Numbered from the stretch's first letter, positions 1 through 11,738 are shown. The stretch: 64,000 nucleotides of DNA from Methylicorpusculum oleiharenae (GCF_009828925.2 NZ_WUTY02000001.1:5176492-5240491), one strand, 5' to 3'. The notes: a model not told the origin generated them from the letters alone. Made by a program: numbers and translations.

Positions 1-150
1 TTTGACGGCGGTGAGTAAATCCTCACCTTTTTCCAAGTGGCCAGCCGGTTGATTAAATGCCAGCCCTTTTGAGGTTTCCTCCTCAACCAGAAGAAAGCGA
101 TTATCTTCTTCTACGATTGCGGCAACAGTAACATGGGGTTTCCAAACCAT
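1..150 (-). CDS. nudJ: Nudix hydrolase NudJ, partial (N-terminal 50 residues)
   Basis: The reading frame starts at the ATG at 150 and runs off the left edge. The visible protein begins MVWKPHVTVAAIVE, the typical opening of NudJ-type Nudix phosphatases, which act on nucleoside di- and triphosphates and on thiamine pyrophosphate precursors. The beginning of the Nudix box is visible (GHLEKGE, matching G-x5-E) before the cut; the catalytic REUXEE part is outside the window. It is transcribed away from clpS. The family call is good; the exact substrate cannot be judged. Confidence 0.85.
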   Translation of the reverse strand, partial: MVWKPHVTVAAIVEEDNRFLLVEEETSKGLAFNQPAGHLEKGEDLLTAVK

Positions 151-289
151 TCATTCATACTCTGAATTTTGGGGCGGCCATTGTACTTCATTTACTAAAG
201 ATATGTGGTTAAAGATTGAAATTTACACTTGTAATCATTATGTTAAACTCTATGTCGAACTCACTTTGTTTTAGACTGTATTCAAATGT

Positions 290-613
290 ATGTCTGATTT
301 AATTCCATCACGAGATAGCGATGTCGGGTTGGCTACTCAGGAGGCTAAGCCTCAACTGAAAAAACCCCCATTGTATAAAGTCATTCTCTTGAATGATGAT
401 TTCACCCCTATGGATTTTGTCGTAGAGATTTTGATTGAATTTTTCAACATGTCACTTGAAAAGGCGACTCAGGTCATGCTTCAAGTTCATACCCAGGGCG
501 TTGGCGTCTGCGGAACCTATTCCAAAGATGTCGCGGAAACAAAAGTTCACATGGTCAATAAATACTCGAGGGATCATCAGCACCCTTTGATGTGTTCAAT
601 GGAAAAAGCGTAG
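290..613 (+). CDS. clpS: ATP-dependent Clp protease adaptor ClpS
   Basis: ClpS is the N-recognin that captures proteins with N-degron residues (Leu, Phe, Trp, Tyr) and hands them to ClpAP for degradation. The 107-aa protein has a flexible N-terminus of about 25 residues, then the folded core. The substrate-pocket residues align with E. coli ClpS: N35, D36, D37, T39, M41 and H67. It lies 12 bp upstream of clpA, as in most gammaproteobacteria. I see no convincing Shine-Dalgarno before the ATG at 290. With bpt and aat a few kilobases away, the window holds both the tagging and the recognition arms of the bacterial N-degron pathway. Confidence 0.97.
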   Translation: MSDLIPSRDSDVGLATQEAKPQLKKPPLYKVILLNDDFTPMDFVVEILIEFFNMSLEKATQVMLQVHTQGVGVCGTYSKDVAETKVHMVNKYSRDHQHPLMCSMEKA

Positions 614-625
614 GGCGGAGAAATT

Positions 626-2896
626 ATGTTAAGTAAAGAGCTAGAGGTCACGCTTAATAACGCATTTAAAAATGCCCATGACAAACGTCATGAGTTCATA
701 ACGGTTGAACATTTGCTGCTGGGATTGCTCGACAATTCAACAGCAAGGCCGGTTTTAAAAGCTTGCGGCTGCGATATCCCTAAACTTCAGAAAGAATTGA
801 ATCAGTATATCGATGAAACAATTTCTTTAATTCCTGAAGGCATTCAACGAGAAACCCAACCGACACTGGGTTTTCAGCGGGTTTTGCAACGGGCTGTTTT
901 TCATGTTCAGGCGACTGACAAAAAAGAAGTCACAGGTGCCAATTTGTTCGTAGCCCTGTTCAGTGAACAGGACTCTCATGCGGTTTATCTGCTGAACAAA
1001 CATAACATTTCCCGGCTGGATGTCGTCAACTACCTTGCTCACGGCGTTTCCAAACTTGATTCGGATAATGAAAATGAAGCCGATGGCGAGTCCGATATGC
1101 CCAGCAGCATTTCCGAATCGTCAGAAAGTCCGCTGGATAAATATGCCACCAATCTTAATGAAGAAGCCAGACGCGGCAATATTGACCCTCTGATAGGTCG
1201 TGAAATTGAAGTTGAACGCACCATTCAGGTTCTGTGCAGAAGACGCAAAAACAATCCCTTACTGGTCGGTGAGGCGGGCGTAGGCAAAACGGCAATAGCT
1301 GAAGGGCTTGCCAAACGGATCGTCGAGGAACAAGTCCCCGAAGTCCTGAACGGCTGCACGATTTATTCGCTTGATCTGGGCGCCTTAGTAGCAGGCACCA
1401 AGTACCGCGGCGATTTTGAAAAACGTCTGAAAGGACTGATCAATCAATTGAAAAAACAGCCTGAAGCCATTCTTTTCATTGATGAAATACACACCATAAT
1501 TGGAGCCGGATCGGCCTCGGGCGGCGTCATGGATGCTTCCAATCTCATTAAACCGGTGCTCGCATCCGGTCAGCTGCGCTGCATTGGCTCAACTACGTAC
1601 AAAGAATATCGCGGTATTTTTGAAAAAGATCATGCCTTGGCCCGCCGCTTCCAGAAAATTGACGTGGTAGAACCTACCGTCGAAGATACTGTGTTGATTT
1701 TGAAAGGCTTAAAATCACGGTTTGAAGAACATCACGATATCAAATATTCTCACGAAGCCCTGCGATTGGCGGCTGAACTGTCAGACCGCTACATTACTGA
1801 CCGCCAATTGCCTGACAAAGCCATTGACGTGATTGACGAAGCAGGCGCAAAACAGCGGTTGCTTCCGGCATCAGAGCGCAAACAAATCATTGATACCCTT
1901 GAAATTGAGGACATCGTTTCCAAAATTGCCAGGGTGCCTGCCAAATCAGTCTCTTCCAGTGACGCTGAGAAACTTGAAGCATTGGAAAAAAATCTTAAGA
2001 TGCTGGTATTTGGTCAGGATGAAGCCATCTCTGCGCTTGCCTCTGCTATCAAACTATCCCGAGCGGGTCTGCGTGATACCCAGAAGACGATCGGTTCTTT
2101 CCTGTTTTCAGGACCTACAGGGGTAGGAAAAACAGAAGTCACCCGTCAGTTGGCAAAAGTTCTAGGCGTTGAATTGATCCGGTTTGATATGTCCGAATAC
2201 ATGGAAAGACATACCGTTTCAAGATTGATTGGCGCACCTCCCGGCTATGTAGGTTTTGATCAGGGCGGCTTATTGACCGAACAGGTTAACAAGCATCCTC
2301 ATGCCGTATTGTTACTTGATGAACTGGAGAAAGCGCACCCAGATGTATTCAACCTGTTATTACAGGTGATGGATCACGGCACGCTGACTGACAACAATGG
2401 CCGCCGGGCTGATTTTCGCAATATCATCCTGGTGATGACTACGAATGCAGGCGCATCCGAAGGCAGCCGGGCATCGATTGGCTTCACTCATCAGGATCAT
2501 GCGACCGACAGCTTGAAAGCGATAGAAAAAATGTTCTCTCCAGAGTTTAGAAACCGGCTGGATGCCATCATTCAATTCAAACCACTGGACATTTCTATCG
2601 TAGGTCACGTCGTTGACAAGTTTATTTTTGAACTTGAAGCGATCTTGACTGAAAAAAATGTCACTCTGATGCTTGATACAGACGCCAGGCTATGGCTTGC
2701 CGAAAACGGATGCGACCCAAAAATGGGAGCAAGACCCATGGCCAGACTTATTCAAGAAAAAATCAAGAAACCGTTAGCAAATGATCTGCTCTTCGGCAAA
2801 CTGGTGAAAGGCGGACACGTCCGGATTTTTGTGGAAAATAATGAACTAGCCTTCTCAATAGAAAGCAAAGAACTTGCTGTATCAGAGAGAAGTTAA
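626..2896 (+). CDS. clpA: ATP-dependent Clp protease ATP-binding subunit ClpA
   Basis: ClpA is the hexameric AAA+ unfoldase that feeds substrates to the ClpP peptidase. The 756 residues match the family length (E. coli 758). An N-terminal ClpS-binding repeat domain covers about 1-145. The first AAA+ module has Walker A GEAGVGKT at 215-222 and Walker B FIDEIHT; the second has GPTGVGKT at 496-503 and [14 protein letters not shown]2-small C-terminal domain follows ([19 protein letters not shown]). The start at 626 follows GGCGGAG, a reasonable ribosome-binding site. It is co-transcribed with clpS and ends at an inverted repeat shared with the convergent infA. clpP is not in the window. Confidence 0.98.
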   Translation: MLSKELEVTLNNAFKNAHDKRHEFITVEHLLLGLLDNSTARPVLKACGCDIPKLQKELNQYIDETISLIPEGIQRETQPTLGFQRVLQRAVFHVQATDKKEVTGANLFVALFSEQDSHAVYLLNKHNISRLDVVNYLAHGVSKLDSDNENEADGESDMPSSISESSESPLDKYATNLNEEARRGNIDPLIGREIEVERTIQVLCRRRKNNPLLVGEAGVGKTAIAEGLAKRIVEEQVPEVLNGCTIYSLDLGALVAGTKYRGDFEKRLKGLINQLKKQPEAILFIDEIHTIIGAGSASGGVMDASNLIKPVLASGQLRCIGSTTYKEYRGIFEKDHALARRFQKIDVVEPTVEDTVLILKGLKSRFEEHHDIKYSHEALRLAAELSDRYITDRQLPDKAIDVIDEAGAKQRLLPASERKQIIDTLEIEDIVSKIARVPAKSVSSSDAEKLEALEKNLKMLVFGQDEAISALASAIKLSRAGLRDTQKTIGSFLFSGPTGVGKTEVTRQLAKVLGVELIRFDMSEYMERHTVSRLIGAPPGYVGFDQGGLLTEQVNKHPHAVLLLDELEKAHPDVFNLLLQVMDHGTLTDNNGRRADFRNIILVMTTNAGASEGSRASIGFTHQDHATDSLKAIEKMFSPEFRNRLDAIIQFKPLDISIVGHVVDKFIFELEAILTEKNVTLMLDTDARLWLAENGCDPKMGARPMARLIQEKIKKPLANDLLFGKLVKGGHVRIFVENNELAFSIESKELAVSERS

Positions 2897-2912
2897 GAGA
2901 AAAAGCTGCGCT

Positions 2913-2936
2913 TTCCCGTCGGTTGAAAGACGGGAA
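2913..2936. terminator. Bidirectional hairpin between clpA and infA
   Basis: A perfect 8-bp inverted repeat, TTCCCGTC / GACGGGAA with an 8-nt loop, fills the 40-bp gap between the convergent clpA and infA. Read leftward it is followed by a T-rich run (GCTTTTTCTCTT), as expected for an intrinsic terminator of infA; read rightward it directly abuts the infA stop codon. Confidence 0.65.
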
Positions 2937-3155
2937 CTAGCGCATGCGGAATGTTATTCTTCCTTTGCTCAGATCATAAGGCGTCATTTCAACTTTAACC
3001 TTATCACCTGTTAAAATTCTGATGTAATGCTTACGCATTTTTCCGGAAATGTGGGCCGTTACAACGTGTCCGTTTTCAAGCTCTACTCTAAACATGGTGT
3101 TTGGAAGGGTTTCAACAACCTTACCTTCCATTTCAATTTGATCTTCTTTTGACAT
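2937..3155 (-). CDS. infA: Translation initiation factor IF-1
   Basis: IF-1 binds the ribosomal A site and assists IF-2 and IF-3 during initiation. The 72-residue length is exactly the family size, and the S1/OB-fold sequence is typical: [13 protein letters not shown] at the start, then [27 protein letters not shown] and KGRITFRMR at the end. Its position downstream of clpA and convergent to it matches E. coli. It is likely monocistronic. Confidence 0.98.
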   Translation of the reverse strand: MSKEDQIEMEGKVVETLPNTMFRVELENGHVVTAHISGKMRKHYIRILTGDKVKVEMTPYDLSKGRITFRMR

Positions 3156-3262
3156 CTACCTTTTCCAAGCATTTTAAAGCCGCGAATCATACCACAGACT
3201 CAGTGGTTTTAATAGCTACATATGCTTGATCAATGGAGATGTACGCGATTCTTACAGAATGT

Positions 3263-4051
3263 CTATGCTGCTTTTTTTCGGCCATAAGCCATCAAACCTA
3301 CCAATCCAGTTCCCATCAAGAGCATTGCACCGGGAACAGGGACAAAATCAGGCGTCGTTGTAATAAGCAGTGAATCGTAACCCGAGGTTGATTCAAAACC
3401 CATGTTGTCTTGAATAGGTCTGACATCGCCTATCTTTTGCAAATTGACGTTATTGATATGATCATCATTACCAAAATCAAAGTACATTGACTCCCCATTG
3501 CGTTTTAGCATTACGTCATAAAGTAAAATGGCTGAACTAAAATCAGCATCCACTACATCAACTATACCTAAACCCAAAGCATAAAGACCCGCAGTAAAGT
3601 CACCAGGCAATAACCATGAAACTGACCTTTCGTTCGTGTACTTGTCAAATTCTGAGGTGCCTACAGGAAAATCAGAATATTCCGATTCAGGCTCCACATA
3701 ATCCAATACCTGAACTACACCACTTAAAGTCACATAAACATAATCGTTGTATGTTTCGTCAGGAACTGAAATATCCTCTTTCGTCAATAATCTGTATTTA
3801 AAAGAGAGTTCATCATTTGCCAGAAGATTGACACTGCCTTTGACAGCAGATCCTTCTACTCCGACTGCAACGCCCTCAACTACAAAATCATTAATCGGCA
3901 ATTCGAAACCCAAATCAGCTATGGCACCAGGCGCTAGAGAATGAAACTCTTCAAGGACAGAAACTTGCTGAGAAGAGTCTGACAAAACCTGAAAAGACAT
4001 TAAGAAAAGAGCGCCGCCTATCAGTAATAACGGGTTAGATTTTAATTTCAT
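3263..4051 (-). CDS. Exported protein with VPxPG (PEP-CTERM-like) sorting tail
   Basis: A 262-aa protein of unknown function. Residues 1 to about 24 form a signal peptide (MKLKSNPLLLIGGALFLMSF). The middle is acidic, beta-rich and has no recognised domain; several stretches (AGLYALGLGIVDVVDADF, LLITTTPDF) suggest a beta-sandwich. The C-terminus carries the tripartite exosortase signal: VPVPGAMLL, a hydrophobic helix (GTGLVGLMAYG) and a basic tail (RKKAA). This resembles the PEP-CTERM/VPLPA-CTERM class, whose members are cleaved and anchored or released by an exosortase (EpsH/XrtA family), often alongside exopolysaccharide export. No exosortase is in the window. Confidence 0.75.
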   Translation of the reverse strand: MKLKSNPLLLIGGALFLMSFQVLSDSSQQVSVLEEFHSLAPGAIADLGFELPINDFVVEGVAVGVEGSAVKGSVNLLANDELSFKYRLLTKEDISVPDETYNDYVYVTLSGVVQVLDYVEPESEYSDFPVGTSEFDKYTNERSVSWLLPGDFTAGLYALGLGIVDVVDADFSSAILLYDVMLKRNGESMYFDFGNDDHINNVNLQKIGDVRPIQDNMGFESTSGYDSLLITTTPDFVPVPGAMLLMGTGLVGLMAYGRKKAA

Positions 4052-4111
4052 GCCGGATCAACCTTATATAAAAAAATAATTTAAATTCATTTAGCCTCAC
4101 AAAACAATGCT

Positions 4112-5128
4112 CTAAGCTGAAAGCGCTATTTTTTTAATCGTTTCAACCCAGTCATCGCCACTGTTTAAACTTTCCACCAGCTGTATCTTTTCTCCGCCGT
4201 GTTTATGAAATATCTCCTGGTATTCAGTACCAATTTCGTAGACAGTTTCAAGACAATCCGCAGTAAATGCGGGCGAAAAAACCAGCAATTTTTTGGCACC
4301 TTTCAACGCAAGTTCTTCGATGACTTTATCACTGAAAGGCGTTAACCATTTATTGTCCAACCGGCTTTGAAAGCTCAAGGTAAATTTGTCTTCGGGTATA
4401 CCCAGTTTTTCAACCACGGCTTTTGTGGTTTGGTAACAAGCCGCTTTATAACAGTAATAATTAGTCTCTGTTAAGCTCTCTTCGCAATCATGATCCTTGC
4501 ATAAGTACCCATCATTATAGACCTTATCAACCTGTCTTTCAGGTAAACCATGGTAGCTGAAGATAATGTGATCATATTGATTAAGATCGTATTTTTTACC
4601 TCGATTGACAATGCAATTGATAAAGTCATCGTTATCAAAATACTGGGAAATAATTTTAATCTCGGGAATCACCCACCACCGGCTGACGATTTCCATAAAC
4701 CTTTGTAAAGCACTGCCTGTGCTGCTGGATGCATATTGTGGAAATAACGGAAAAACGATAATTTTATGAAAGCCTTCCTTACGCATGCGTTCCAGCACAA
4801 CATCCATACTCGGATTTTTGTAACGCATAGCCATCTCAACTTTTATGTCGCCGCCCACGGCTTTTTGTAGCTTATTTTGCAGATCAACCGTGTGTTTCAG
4901 TAACGGCGAGCCATATTCCTTGTCCCAGATTGCCTTATAAAGCTTCGAAGAACTGCCGGAGCGAAACGGCACAATAATACAATTGACCAGAATTTTTCTG
5001 GCTAACCAAGGAATATCAATCACTCGCGGGTCATTTAAAAACTGACTCAAATAGCTTCCTACATCCCATCGGCTCGGACTATCAGGGGTTCCCAAATTCA
5101 AAAGCAAAATGGCGGTTTTTGATTTCAC
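4112..5128 (-). CDS. hemH: Ferrochelatase
   Basis: HemH inserts Fe2+ into protoporphyrin IX, the last step of protoheme synthesis. The 338-aa protein has the family hallmarks: LLLNLGTPDSP near the N-terminus, the metal-ligand region FSYHGLPERQ, a cysteine-rich insert (DHDCEES, CYKAACYQT), SFQSRLDNKWLTP, and FSPAFTADCLETVYEIG carrying the catalytic glutamate. The start at 5128 gives the canonical N-terminus (MKSKTAILLLNLGTP). It appears monocistronic, between the sorted protein and a short repeat element. Confidence 0.97.
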   Translation of the reverse strand: MKSKTAILLLNLGTPDSPSRWDVGSYLSQFLNDPRVIDIPWLARKILVNCIIVPFRSGSSSKLYKAIWDKEYGSPLLKHTVDLQNKLQKAVGGDIKVEMAMRYKNPSMDVVLERMRKEGFHKIIVFPLFPQYASSSTGSALQRFMEIVSRWWVIPEIKIISQYFDNDDFINCIVNRGKKYDLNQYDHIIFSYHGLPERQVDKVYNDGYLCKDHDCEESLTETNYYCYKAACYQTTKAVVEKLGIPEDKFTLSFQSRLDNKWLTPFSDKVIEELALKGAKKLLVFSPAFTADCLETVYEIGTEYQEIFHKHGGEKIQLVESLNSGDDWVETIKKIALSA

Positions 5129-5261
5129 TGATTGTTTTCCTTTTCAAAACTGTAACTTAAAGTGGTTTTAAACAATTATATAACGAGAAAATTGAATACT
5201 GTACAAACTGGAAACAATGCCGGTAAATCGGGCCTTGCTTTCATAATGCCATGCTCCTATT

Positions 5262-5400
5262 AATACCTTGCGCACTTCAAATTTCGGCAGTGTCTAAGGA
5301 GGCAACGGGTTGTTCGGCAAAGGCTTTGCCAGCATGGATGGTTTTACGGCGTCCTTTGACGGGCACCCCGGTGGCCGAATTTCGATCTACGATGAGTGTA
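5262..5400 (+). repeat. MITE-like element, family 1, copy 1 (degenerate ends)
   Basis: About 139 bp nearly identical to the stretches at 16434-16570 and 59166-59326 (the last inverted). The shared core includes CGCACTTCAAATTTCGGCA, AAGGAGGCAACGGGTTGTTC, GGCGTCCTTTGACGGGCACC and GAATTTCGATCTACGATG. The ends are imperfect inverted repeats meeting in AATTTCGGCA / TGCCGAATT. In this copy the outer TATACC/GGTATA tips have decayed (ATACC at the left, GTGTA at the right). No protein-coding role is credible. Confidence 0.8.
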
Positions 5401-5407
5401 AACCGGC

Positions 5408-6127
5408 TCAACCTGTTTCATCCTCATCACCCGGATAATCGACCCATTGCTTGCCATCGAACAACTGTAAGGGTTGGTAATTACTTTTATAAGCCATTTT
5501 TTGGCACTGTTTTATCCAAAATCCGAGGTAAAGCCAGTCCAGCTTTAGTTGTCTGGCGTGTTCAATTTGCCAAAGAACAGCATATACACCCGGACTGTAA
5601 TCAGAAAAGTCCGGATCAAAAAACGTATAGACTGCGGACAAGCCATTTTCAACTTGATCGACAACCGCTACCGCAAACATTGCGCCCTCATTACGGAATT
5701 CTACAAAATGCGTATTACACCAATGACTGCCAAGAAACCCCATAAAGTCATCTGCTTCCAATTCCAAATTGCCGTGTTCGTTATGCCTGCTGGCCAGATA
5801 TCGCTTGTACAAAGCAAACTGACCGGCATCGAATAGATCCGGCTTGATAACAACTTCGGTCTTTTGGTTACGCGCAATACAGCGCTTTTGGCTGCGATTG
5901 GGCATAAACTCAGACACCTTGAGCCGCGTTGGAATACACGCATTACAAGACGTGCAACTCGGCCTGTAAACATTGTCACCGCTGCGGCGAAAACCCAAAG
6001 CTATCAGATCAGAATACAGTGCGTTATTAATAGCCTCGGAAGGATGCACAAACGCGGAGCGCGCAATATGATTTTTAAGGTAACCGCAGGGATATTCACC
6101 AGACACATAAAGATTGATGGTTGTCAT
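5408..6127 (-). CDS. bpt: Aspartate/glutamate leucyltransferase (Bpt/Ate family)
   Basis: Bpt transfers Leu from Leu-tRNA to proteins with N-terminal Asp or Glu, creating primary N-degrons read by ClpS. The cysteine motif typical of the R-transferase family is present ([17 protein letters not shown]), followed by [11 protein letters not shown], then the catalytic GNAT-like half with [20 protein letters not shown] and [18 protein letters not shown] place the start at the ATG at 6127, giving 239 residues and a 4-bp ATGA overlap with the aat stop; an upstream TTG at 6139 would extend it by four residues. It is translationally coupled to aat. E. coli lacks this enzyme, whereas Vibrio vulnificus has a characterised one. 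Confidence 0.94.
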   Translation of the reverse strand: MTTINLYVSGEYPCGYLKNHIARSAFVHPSEAINNALYSDLIALGFRRSGDNVYRPSCTSCNACIPTRLKVSEFMPNRSQKRCIARNQKTEVVIKPDLFDAGQFALYKRYLASRHNEHGNLELEADDFMGFLGSHWCNTHFVEFRNEGAMFAVAVVDQVENGLSAVYTFFDPDFSDYSPGVYAVLWQIEHARQLKLDWLYLGFWIKQCQKMAYKSNYQPLQLFDGKQWVDYPGDEDETG

Positions 6128-6819
6128 CGCGCTTGCCAAGCATCCGGCCCTGGTCCGAGATCACAAAATTTGTGTAAAAGATCAATGAATTCCTGCCGGT
6201 CTATTTCCTCTGCGCCTAAACTGAGCAGGTGATGCGTCTTGACCTGACAGTCAATCAACCGATAATTCCATTGCCTGAGTTTTTCAACAATAAAGGCAAA
6301 AGCCACTTTGGACGCATCCGTTCGCGTATGAAACATCGATTCGCCGAAAAAAACCTGTCCAATTGCAACGCCGTATAGCCCTCCTGTCAGTTCTCCGTTA
6401 CACCAGGCTTCCACCGAATGGGCAACCCCCATATGGTGTAAATCAATATAAGCGTCTTTGATTTCATCCGTAATCCAAGTACCGGACTCATGATTCCGAG
6501 GCTCTGCGCATCCGTCCATAACTTGCTCAAACGCTTGATCATAGGTCACAACATAATCACCTTTTCGCAGCCTTTTGGCGAGGCTTCGCGAAACGTTCAA
6601 CTTTTCCGGAAAGAGCACCAGGCGAGGATCGGGCGACCACCAAAGAATGGGCTCGCCAGGGTTATACCAGGGAAAAATACCTTGTCTATACGCATTGACC
6701 AGCCGAACAGGAGACAAGCAACCACCTACAGCCAGCAATCCATTCGGATCCGGCAAGGCAAGGTAAGCGGGCGGAAACGGCTCGCTGTCGTTTAGGGGAT
6801 CAAGAACAGCCAGTTGCAT
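6124..6819 (-). CDS. aat: Leucyl/phenylalanyl-tRNA-protein transferase
   Basis: Aat adds Leu or Phe from aminoacyl-tRNA to proteins with N-terminal Lys or Arg, marking them for ClpS-ClpAP. The 231-aa sequence has the family signature in order: [94 protein letters not shown] and [16 protein letters not shown]. It is the upstream partner of bpt. Its position after clpS-clpA-infA and before trxB mirrors E. coli gene order, apart from the inserted hemH and the sorted protein. Confidence 0.97.
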   Translation of the reverse strand: MQLAVLDPLNDSEPFPPAYLALPDPNGLLAVGGCLSPVRLVNAYRQGIFPWYNPGEPILWWSPDPRLVLFPEKLNVSRSLAKRLRKGDYVVTYDQAFEQVMDGCAEPRNHESGTWITDEIKDAYIDLHHMGVAHSVEAWCNGELTGGLYGVAIGQVFFGESMFHTRTDASKVAFAFIVEKLRQWNYRLIDCQVKTHHLLSLGAEEIDRQEFIDLLHKFCDLGPGPDAWQAR

Positions 6820-6875
6820 GGTCTCTCATCACAAATTGAACTTCATTGCAAACTACTCGCCCGCTTGGGATGGAA

Positions 6876-6972
6876 GGTGTAGGTGATTGATTAAAAAGGC
6901 TTCTGCAACAGGAATGTTGCAGAGAGCTATAGGGACGTATTCATTCGTCCTTTGAAATCAAGCCACTACACC
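6876..6972 (+). repeat. MITE-like element, family 2, copy A
   Basis: A 97-bp element in the aat-trxB gap, matching 52593-52690. The termini are inverted repeats: GGTGTAGGTGATTGATT at the left and the complement of CTTTGAAATCAAGCCACTACACC at the right. The interior holds a small hairpin (TGCAACAGGAATGTTGCA) and AGGGACGTATTC.TTCGTCCTTTGA, a module also found inside family 1 elements. Confidence 0.75.
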
Positions 6973-7054
6973 CAACAATAGGGGAGGAGGTGGGCAAGAT
7001 ACTTTTATTATTTCAAGTACGGGGAACATTGACCCATTCACCCCTCAAGCCATT

Positions 7055-8368
<1,314 letters not shown>

Positions 8369-10654
8369 ATGTCTGCAGTGATAGAAGAAAAAACAATTCG
8401 TGGATTACGAGAAATAGCATTGCTGGGTCTGTCCACATTAGCCGTGTTTTTTTTAATTTCCCTGATTACTTTCAGCAATGAGGATTCAGGATGGTCTCAT
8501 AGCGGAACGGGCCAAGCGATAGCCAACGCAGGTGGCATGGTGGGGGCGTGGCTCTCTGATTTCTGCCTGAGTTTGTTTGGCATCATGGCTTATCTTTTCC
8601 CTATCATGATTGGCTGGCATGGCTGTTTGGTCTATTCCCAGGGCCAATCGAACAACGGTAAATTCGTATTAAGCCTCAGATGGCTTGGCTTTATTGCCAC
8701 CACCTTATCCGGAACTGCGTTACTTTATCTTCATCTACTGAGAGCACCTATTGAATTACCTCGAAACACCGGCGGCATTCTGGGTCAGGAAATCGGCGAT
8801 TCATTGGTCGTGATATTCGGCGATTCCGGCGCAACCTTATTGTCTCTGGCGGTTTTATTGGCAGGAATCACTTTATTTACCGGCGTGTCCTGGTTAAAAG
8901 TCATTGATGATGTAGGCAAATACTCATTGTTGCTTTGCCGTTTTTTGACTCGGCACTTATTAAAACTGACTCATGATGAGCTTGCACCCGAAACCTATGA
9001 CGAAGAAGCGACGACACCCGCGCAAACCCGAAAAACTGAAGCCAAAGCACGCAAAAAGACCGCGCCATCCGTTTTTCAACCTGAACAAATCCTTGAAAAC
9101 AAACCCAAACCCGCTCCAAAACAACCCATGCGAGTCGACCTTTCAAAAGTCAGCTCAGGACAATTGCCTACTGTAGATTTACTGGATGAGCGCGATACGC
9201 GGGTAAAAGGTTATACCAAAAGCGAACTGGAAGACATGTCACGCCTGGTTGAAGATATCCTGCAGGACTTTAACGTGGTCGTTGAGGTAGTTTCGGTTCA
9301 TCCAGGCCCTGTCATCACCCGATTTGAATTACAACCGGCCGCCGGCGTCAAAGTCAGCCGCATCAGCAGTTTATCCAAAGACTTGGCCAGGGCCTTATCA
9401 GTTTCCAGCGTCCGGATTGTCGAAATCATTCCCGGCAAATCTGTCATAGGCCTTGAAATTCCCAATCAAGAACGCGAAATAGTCAACCTGAAGGAATTAT
9501 TGGCCTCCAGCGGATTTGAGAAAGCCAAATCCGCACTGACCTTAGCGCTGGGAAAAGATATCTCAGGCATACCTGTGGTAGCGGATCTCGGCAAAATGCC
9601 ACATGCCCTGGTTGCCGGTACCACCGGCTCGGGAAAATCGGTCGCGATCAACACAATGATCCTCAGTCTGCTCTATAAGTCGACGCCTCAAGACGTCCGA
9701 ATGATCATGATCGACCCAAAAATGCTGGAATTGTCCGTGTATGAAGGCATCCCTCATTTGCTGACGCCGGTCGTCACCGATATGAAAGAAGCCAGCAATT
9801 CTCTTCGCTGGGCAGTGGGCGAAATGGAACGGCGCTATAAACTGATGTCCAAAATGGGGGTGCGCAATCTGGCCGGTTTTAATCAACTGATCAATGACAC
9901 CGCCGAAAAGGGCGAAACCATTCGCGATCCTTTCTTCGTTCTGGAAAGACCTTTAGAAGATGGGGAGGAATTTCCTACGCTGACTACTTTACCCAGTATC
10001 GTTATTGTCATCGATGAGTTGGCAGACATGATGATGATTGTCGGCAAAAAAGTTGAAGAACTGATCGCCAGACTCGCCCAAAAAGCCCGGGCTGCCGGTA
10101 TCCATTTGATTTTGGCAACACAAAGGCCATCGGTCGATGTCTTGACCGGTTTGATAAAAGCTAACGTGCCGACCCGTATTTCGTTCCAGGTCTCTTCACG
10201 TATCGATTCCAGGACCATTCTGGATCAAGGTGGGGCTGAAACCCTTTTAGGCAACGGTGACATGCTCTTCCTGCCTTCCGGCACCAGCATTCCGATCAGA
10301 GCGCACGGCGCTTTTGTCGATGACCATGAAGTTCATCGAGTCGTTGAATTCTTGAAAAAAACAGGACCGGCTAATTATCTTGAAGAAATTACTCAGGAAA
10401 GATCCGATAGCAGCGACGGTTTCGGCGGAAGCACCAGTGACGATAGCGAAACAGACCCGCTGTACGACGAAGCGGTCATGTTTGTAACTGAATCCCGTAA
10501 AGCCTCGATATCCAGCGTTCAAAGGCGCTTTAAAGTGGGCTATAACCGCGCTGCGCGCATGATTGAAGACATGGAATCGGCAGGTATTGTCAGTTCAGCC
10601 GAAACCAATGGCTCAAGAGAGGTTTTGGCACCGCCTCCCCCTAAAAAAGATTAA
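8369..10654 (+). CDS. ftsK: DNA translocase FtsK
   Basis: FtsK is the septal DNA pump that moves the terminus region to the XerCD/dif site during division. The 761-aa protein has an N-terminal membrane domain (about residues 15-190, four hydrophobic segments), a short linker rich in Lys, Ala and Pro (about 205-265), an alpha/beta motor with Walker [15 protein letters not shown] near residue 418 and Walker [13 protein letters not shown], and the C-terminal winged-helix gamma domain (from about 695: [20 protein letters not shown]) that reads KOPS. The linker is much shorter than in E. coli (1329 aa), as in many gammaproteobacteria. The start at 8369 follows TTTAGGGAAC. Confidence 0.98.
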   Translation: MSAVIEEKTIRGLREIALLGLSTLAVFFLISLITFSNEDSGWSHSGTGQAIANAGGMVGAWLSDFCLSLFGIMAYLFPIMIGWHGCLVYSQGQSNNGKFVLSLRWLGFIATTLSGTALLYLHLLRAPIELPRNTGGILGQEIGDSLVVIFGDSGATLLSLAVLLAGITLFTGVSWLKVIDDVGKYSLLLCRFLTRHLLKLTHDELAPETYDEEATTPAQTRKTEAKARKKTAPSVFQPEQILENKPKPAPKQPMRVDLSKVSSGQLPTVDLLDERDTRVKGYTKSELEDMSRLVEDILQDFNVVVEVVSVHPGPVITRFELQPAAGVKVSRISSLSKDLARALSVSSVRIVEIIPGKSVIGLEIPNQEREIVNLKELLASSGFEKAKSALTLALGKDISGIPVVADLGKMPHALVAGTTGSGKSVAINTMILSLLYKSTPQDVRMIMIDPKMLELSVYEGIPHLLTPVVTDMKEASNSLRWAVGEMERRYKLMSKMGVRNLAGFNQLINDTAEKGETIRDPFFVLERPLEDGEEFPTLTTLPSIVIVIDELADMMMIVGKKVEELIARLAQKARAAGIHLILATQRPSVDVLTGLIKANVPTRISFQVSSRIDSRTILDQGGAETLLGNGDMLFLPSGTSIPIRAHGAFVDDHEVHRVVEFLKKTGPANYLEEITQERSDSSDGFGGSTSDDSETDPLYDEAVMFVTESRKASISSVQRRFKVGYNRAARMIEDMESAGIVSSAETNGSREVLAPPPPKKD

Positions 10655-10657
10655 CCC

Positions 10658-10861
10658 GTGAACAATCCTGTCATCATTGGCTTGATAGCAATGCTGCTGC
10701 TCGCATTTTTGGGTGGATTGCTATTAGCCCGGCGTAAAAAGCAGGAAGAAAAGCAAATTAGAGTCATTTTTTTTGTATTTTATTTCTGGCTTCTCGCCTT
10801 TTTTCAACTCACCCTGTTTTCAATCATTTACTTTTTTAATTCTAAGTTCAGCTGGTTTTAA
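10658..10861 (+). CDS. Possible small membrane protein downstream of ftsK
   Basis: A GTG-started frame of 67 codons beginning 3 bp after the ftsK stop. It would encode a hydrophobic segment (IIGLIAMLLLAFLGGLLLA), a highly basic stretch (RRKKQEEKQ) and a second Phe-rich hydrophobic segment. The TM-then-charge layout is plausible, but there is no clear ribosome-binding site and the C-terminal half is AT-rich and low in complexity. No family is recognised. lolA, which follows ftsK in many gammaproteobacteria, is absent here. Confidence 0.3.
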   Translation: MNNPVIIGLIAMLLLAFLGGLLLARRKKQEEKQIRVIFFVFYFWLLAFFQLTLFSIIYFFNSKFSWF

Positions 10862-11059
10862 TTTTGAAAAAATTATTTTAAACAATCACTTATTGTTTAT
10901 TCCAAACCAACCGGCTCATCAACCATTAAGTATTCTTACTGCATCAACTCACAAATCTGAATATTTTCAGCATAAATACTAAAAAGTTCAGCTTAAATCC
11001 TTATAGCGGCATCTATAATATAGGCTGAATTTGCCGCTTAATTTCCAGGAGACGTTTAT

Positions 11060-11695
11060 ATGTTCAGATTCCAAACAATCACTTTATTGTTTTTAGCCTC
11101 GCTGGCTCTTTCAGGATGCGGGCCTATGTATTATTCCGATGAAGTTGACGATGATGATTTAGTTGAAGTCAGTTACGATGCGGTTGAGGATTTAATCAAA
11201 AATCTGAGACAGCCCTTACCGCGCGGCAGTCTTGTAGTGATCAATTCATTGGTCAATACCGATGATTTAGGTCAGACGCTGTCATTCGGTAGGATTATAT
11301 CTGAGCAGATTTCTTCAGCGTTACACCGGTCAGGCTATCAGATCATGGGAATGGAATTGCCTACTGAGATCTTCGTGAAAAGTGACAGCGGCATTTTACA
11401 TCTTTCCGACACGACCAAAGCCGATCTGAACAAAGTAGGCGCCAGCGCTCTGATAATCGGCGTATTCGCGCCTGGTAAAGAAAATGCCTATATTTCATTA
11501 AGAGTGGTTGACATAGAAACCGGGCACTTTATCTCAACCTCTGATTTATCAGTTTCAATGGGTCCTGATGTTAAAAACTTGCTCAAAGCAAAGAAAATAG
11601 AAAAAGTCGAAAAGGAAGCGGATAAGGCGGTAGAAGCCGAACCCGAAAAGGCAGATACAGACGAATCAAAATCAGAATTTGAGCCGTTACAGTAA
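11060..11695 (+). CDS. FlgO-family lipoprotein
   Basis: A 211-aa lipoprotein: signal peptide with lipobox LALSGC and lipidated Cys20, then an acidic linker (DEVDDDDLVEVSYDAVEDLI). The FlgO-like domain (about residues 40-170) shows LVVINSLVNTDDL, LSFGRIISEQISSALHRSGYQI, ALIIGVFAPG and ISLRVVDIETGHFI. FlgO of Vibrio is an outer-membrane protein linked to flagellar function, but no flagellar gene is nearby, so a flagellar role is not implied. The C-terminal 35 residues are a Glu/Lys-rich tail. The start follows CCAGGAGACG, a strong ribosome-binding site. Confidence 0.8.
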   Translation: MFRFQTITLLFLASLALSGCGPMYYSDEVDDDDLVEVSYDAVEDLIKNLRQPLPRGSLVVINSLVNTDDLGQTLSFGRIISEQISSALHRSGYQIMGMELPTEIFVKSDSGILHLSDTTKADLNKVGASALIIGVFAPGKENAYISLRVVDIETGHFISTSDLSVSMGPDVKNLLKAKKIEKVEKEADKAVEAEPEKADTDESKSEFEPLQ

Positions 11696-11708
11696 GAAAA
11701 CTCAAATG

Positions 11709-11738
11709 TCACTTCCCCGTTTTGATTAGGGGAAGTGA
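11709..11738 (+). terminator. Hairpin downstream of the FlgO-like gene
   Basis: A perfect 10-bp stem, TCACTTCCCC / GGGGAAGTGA with a 10-nt loop, starts 13 bp after the stop codon and ends 57 bp before the convergent sdhE. No long U-tract follows (TACAACATTTAT), so the terminator call rests on position and stem quality. Confidence 0.6.
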
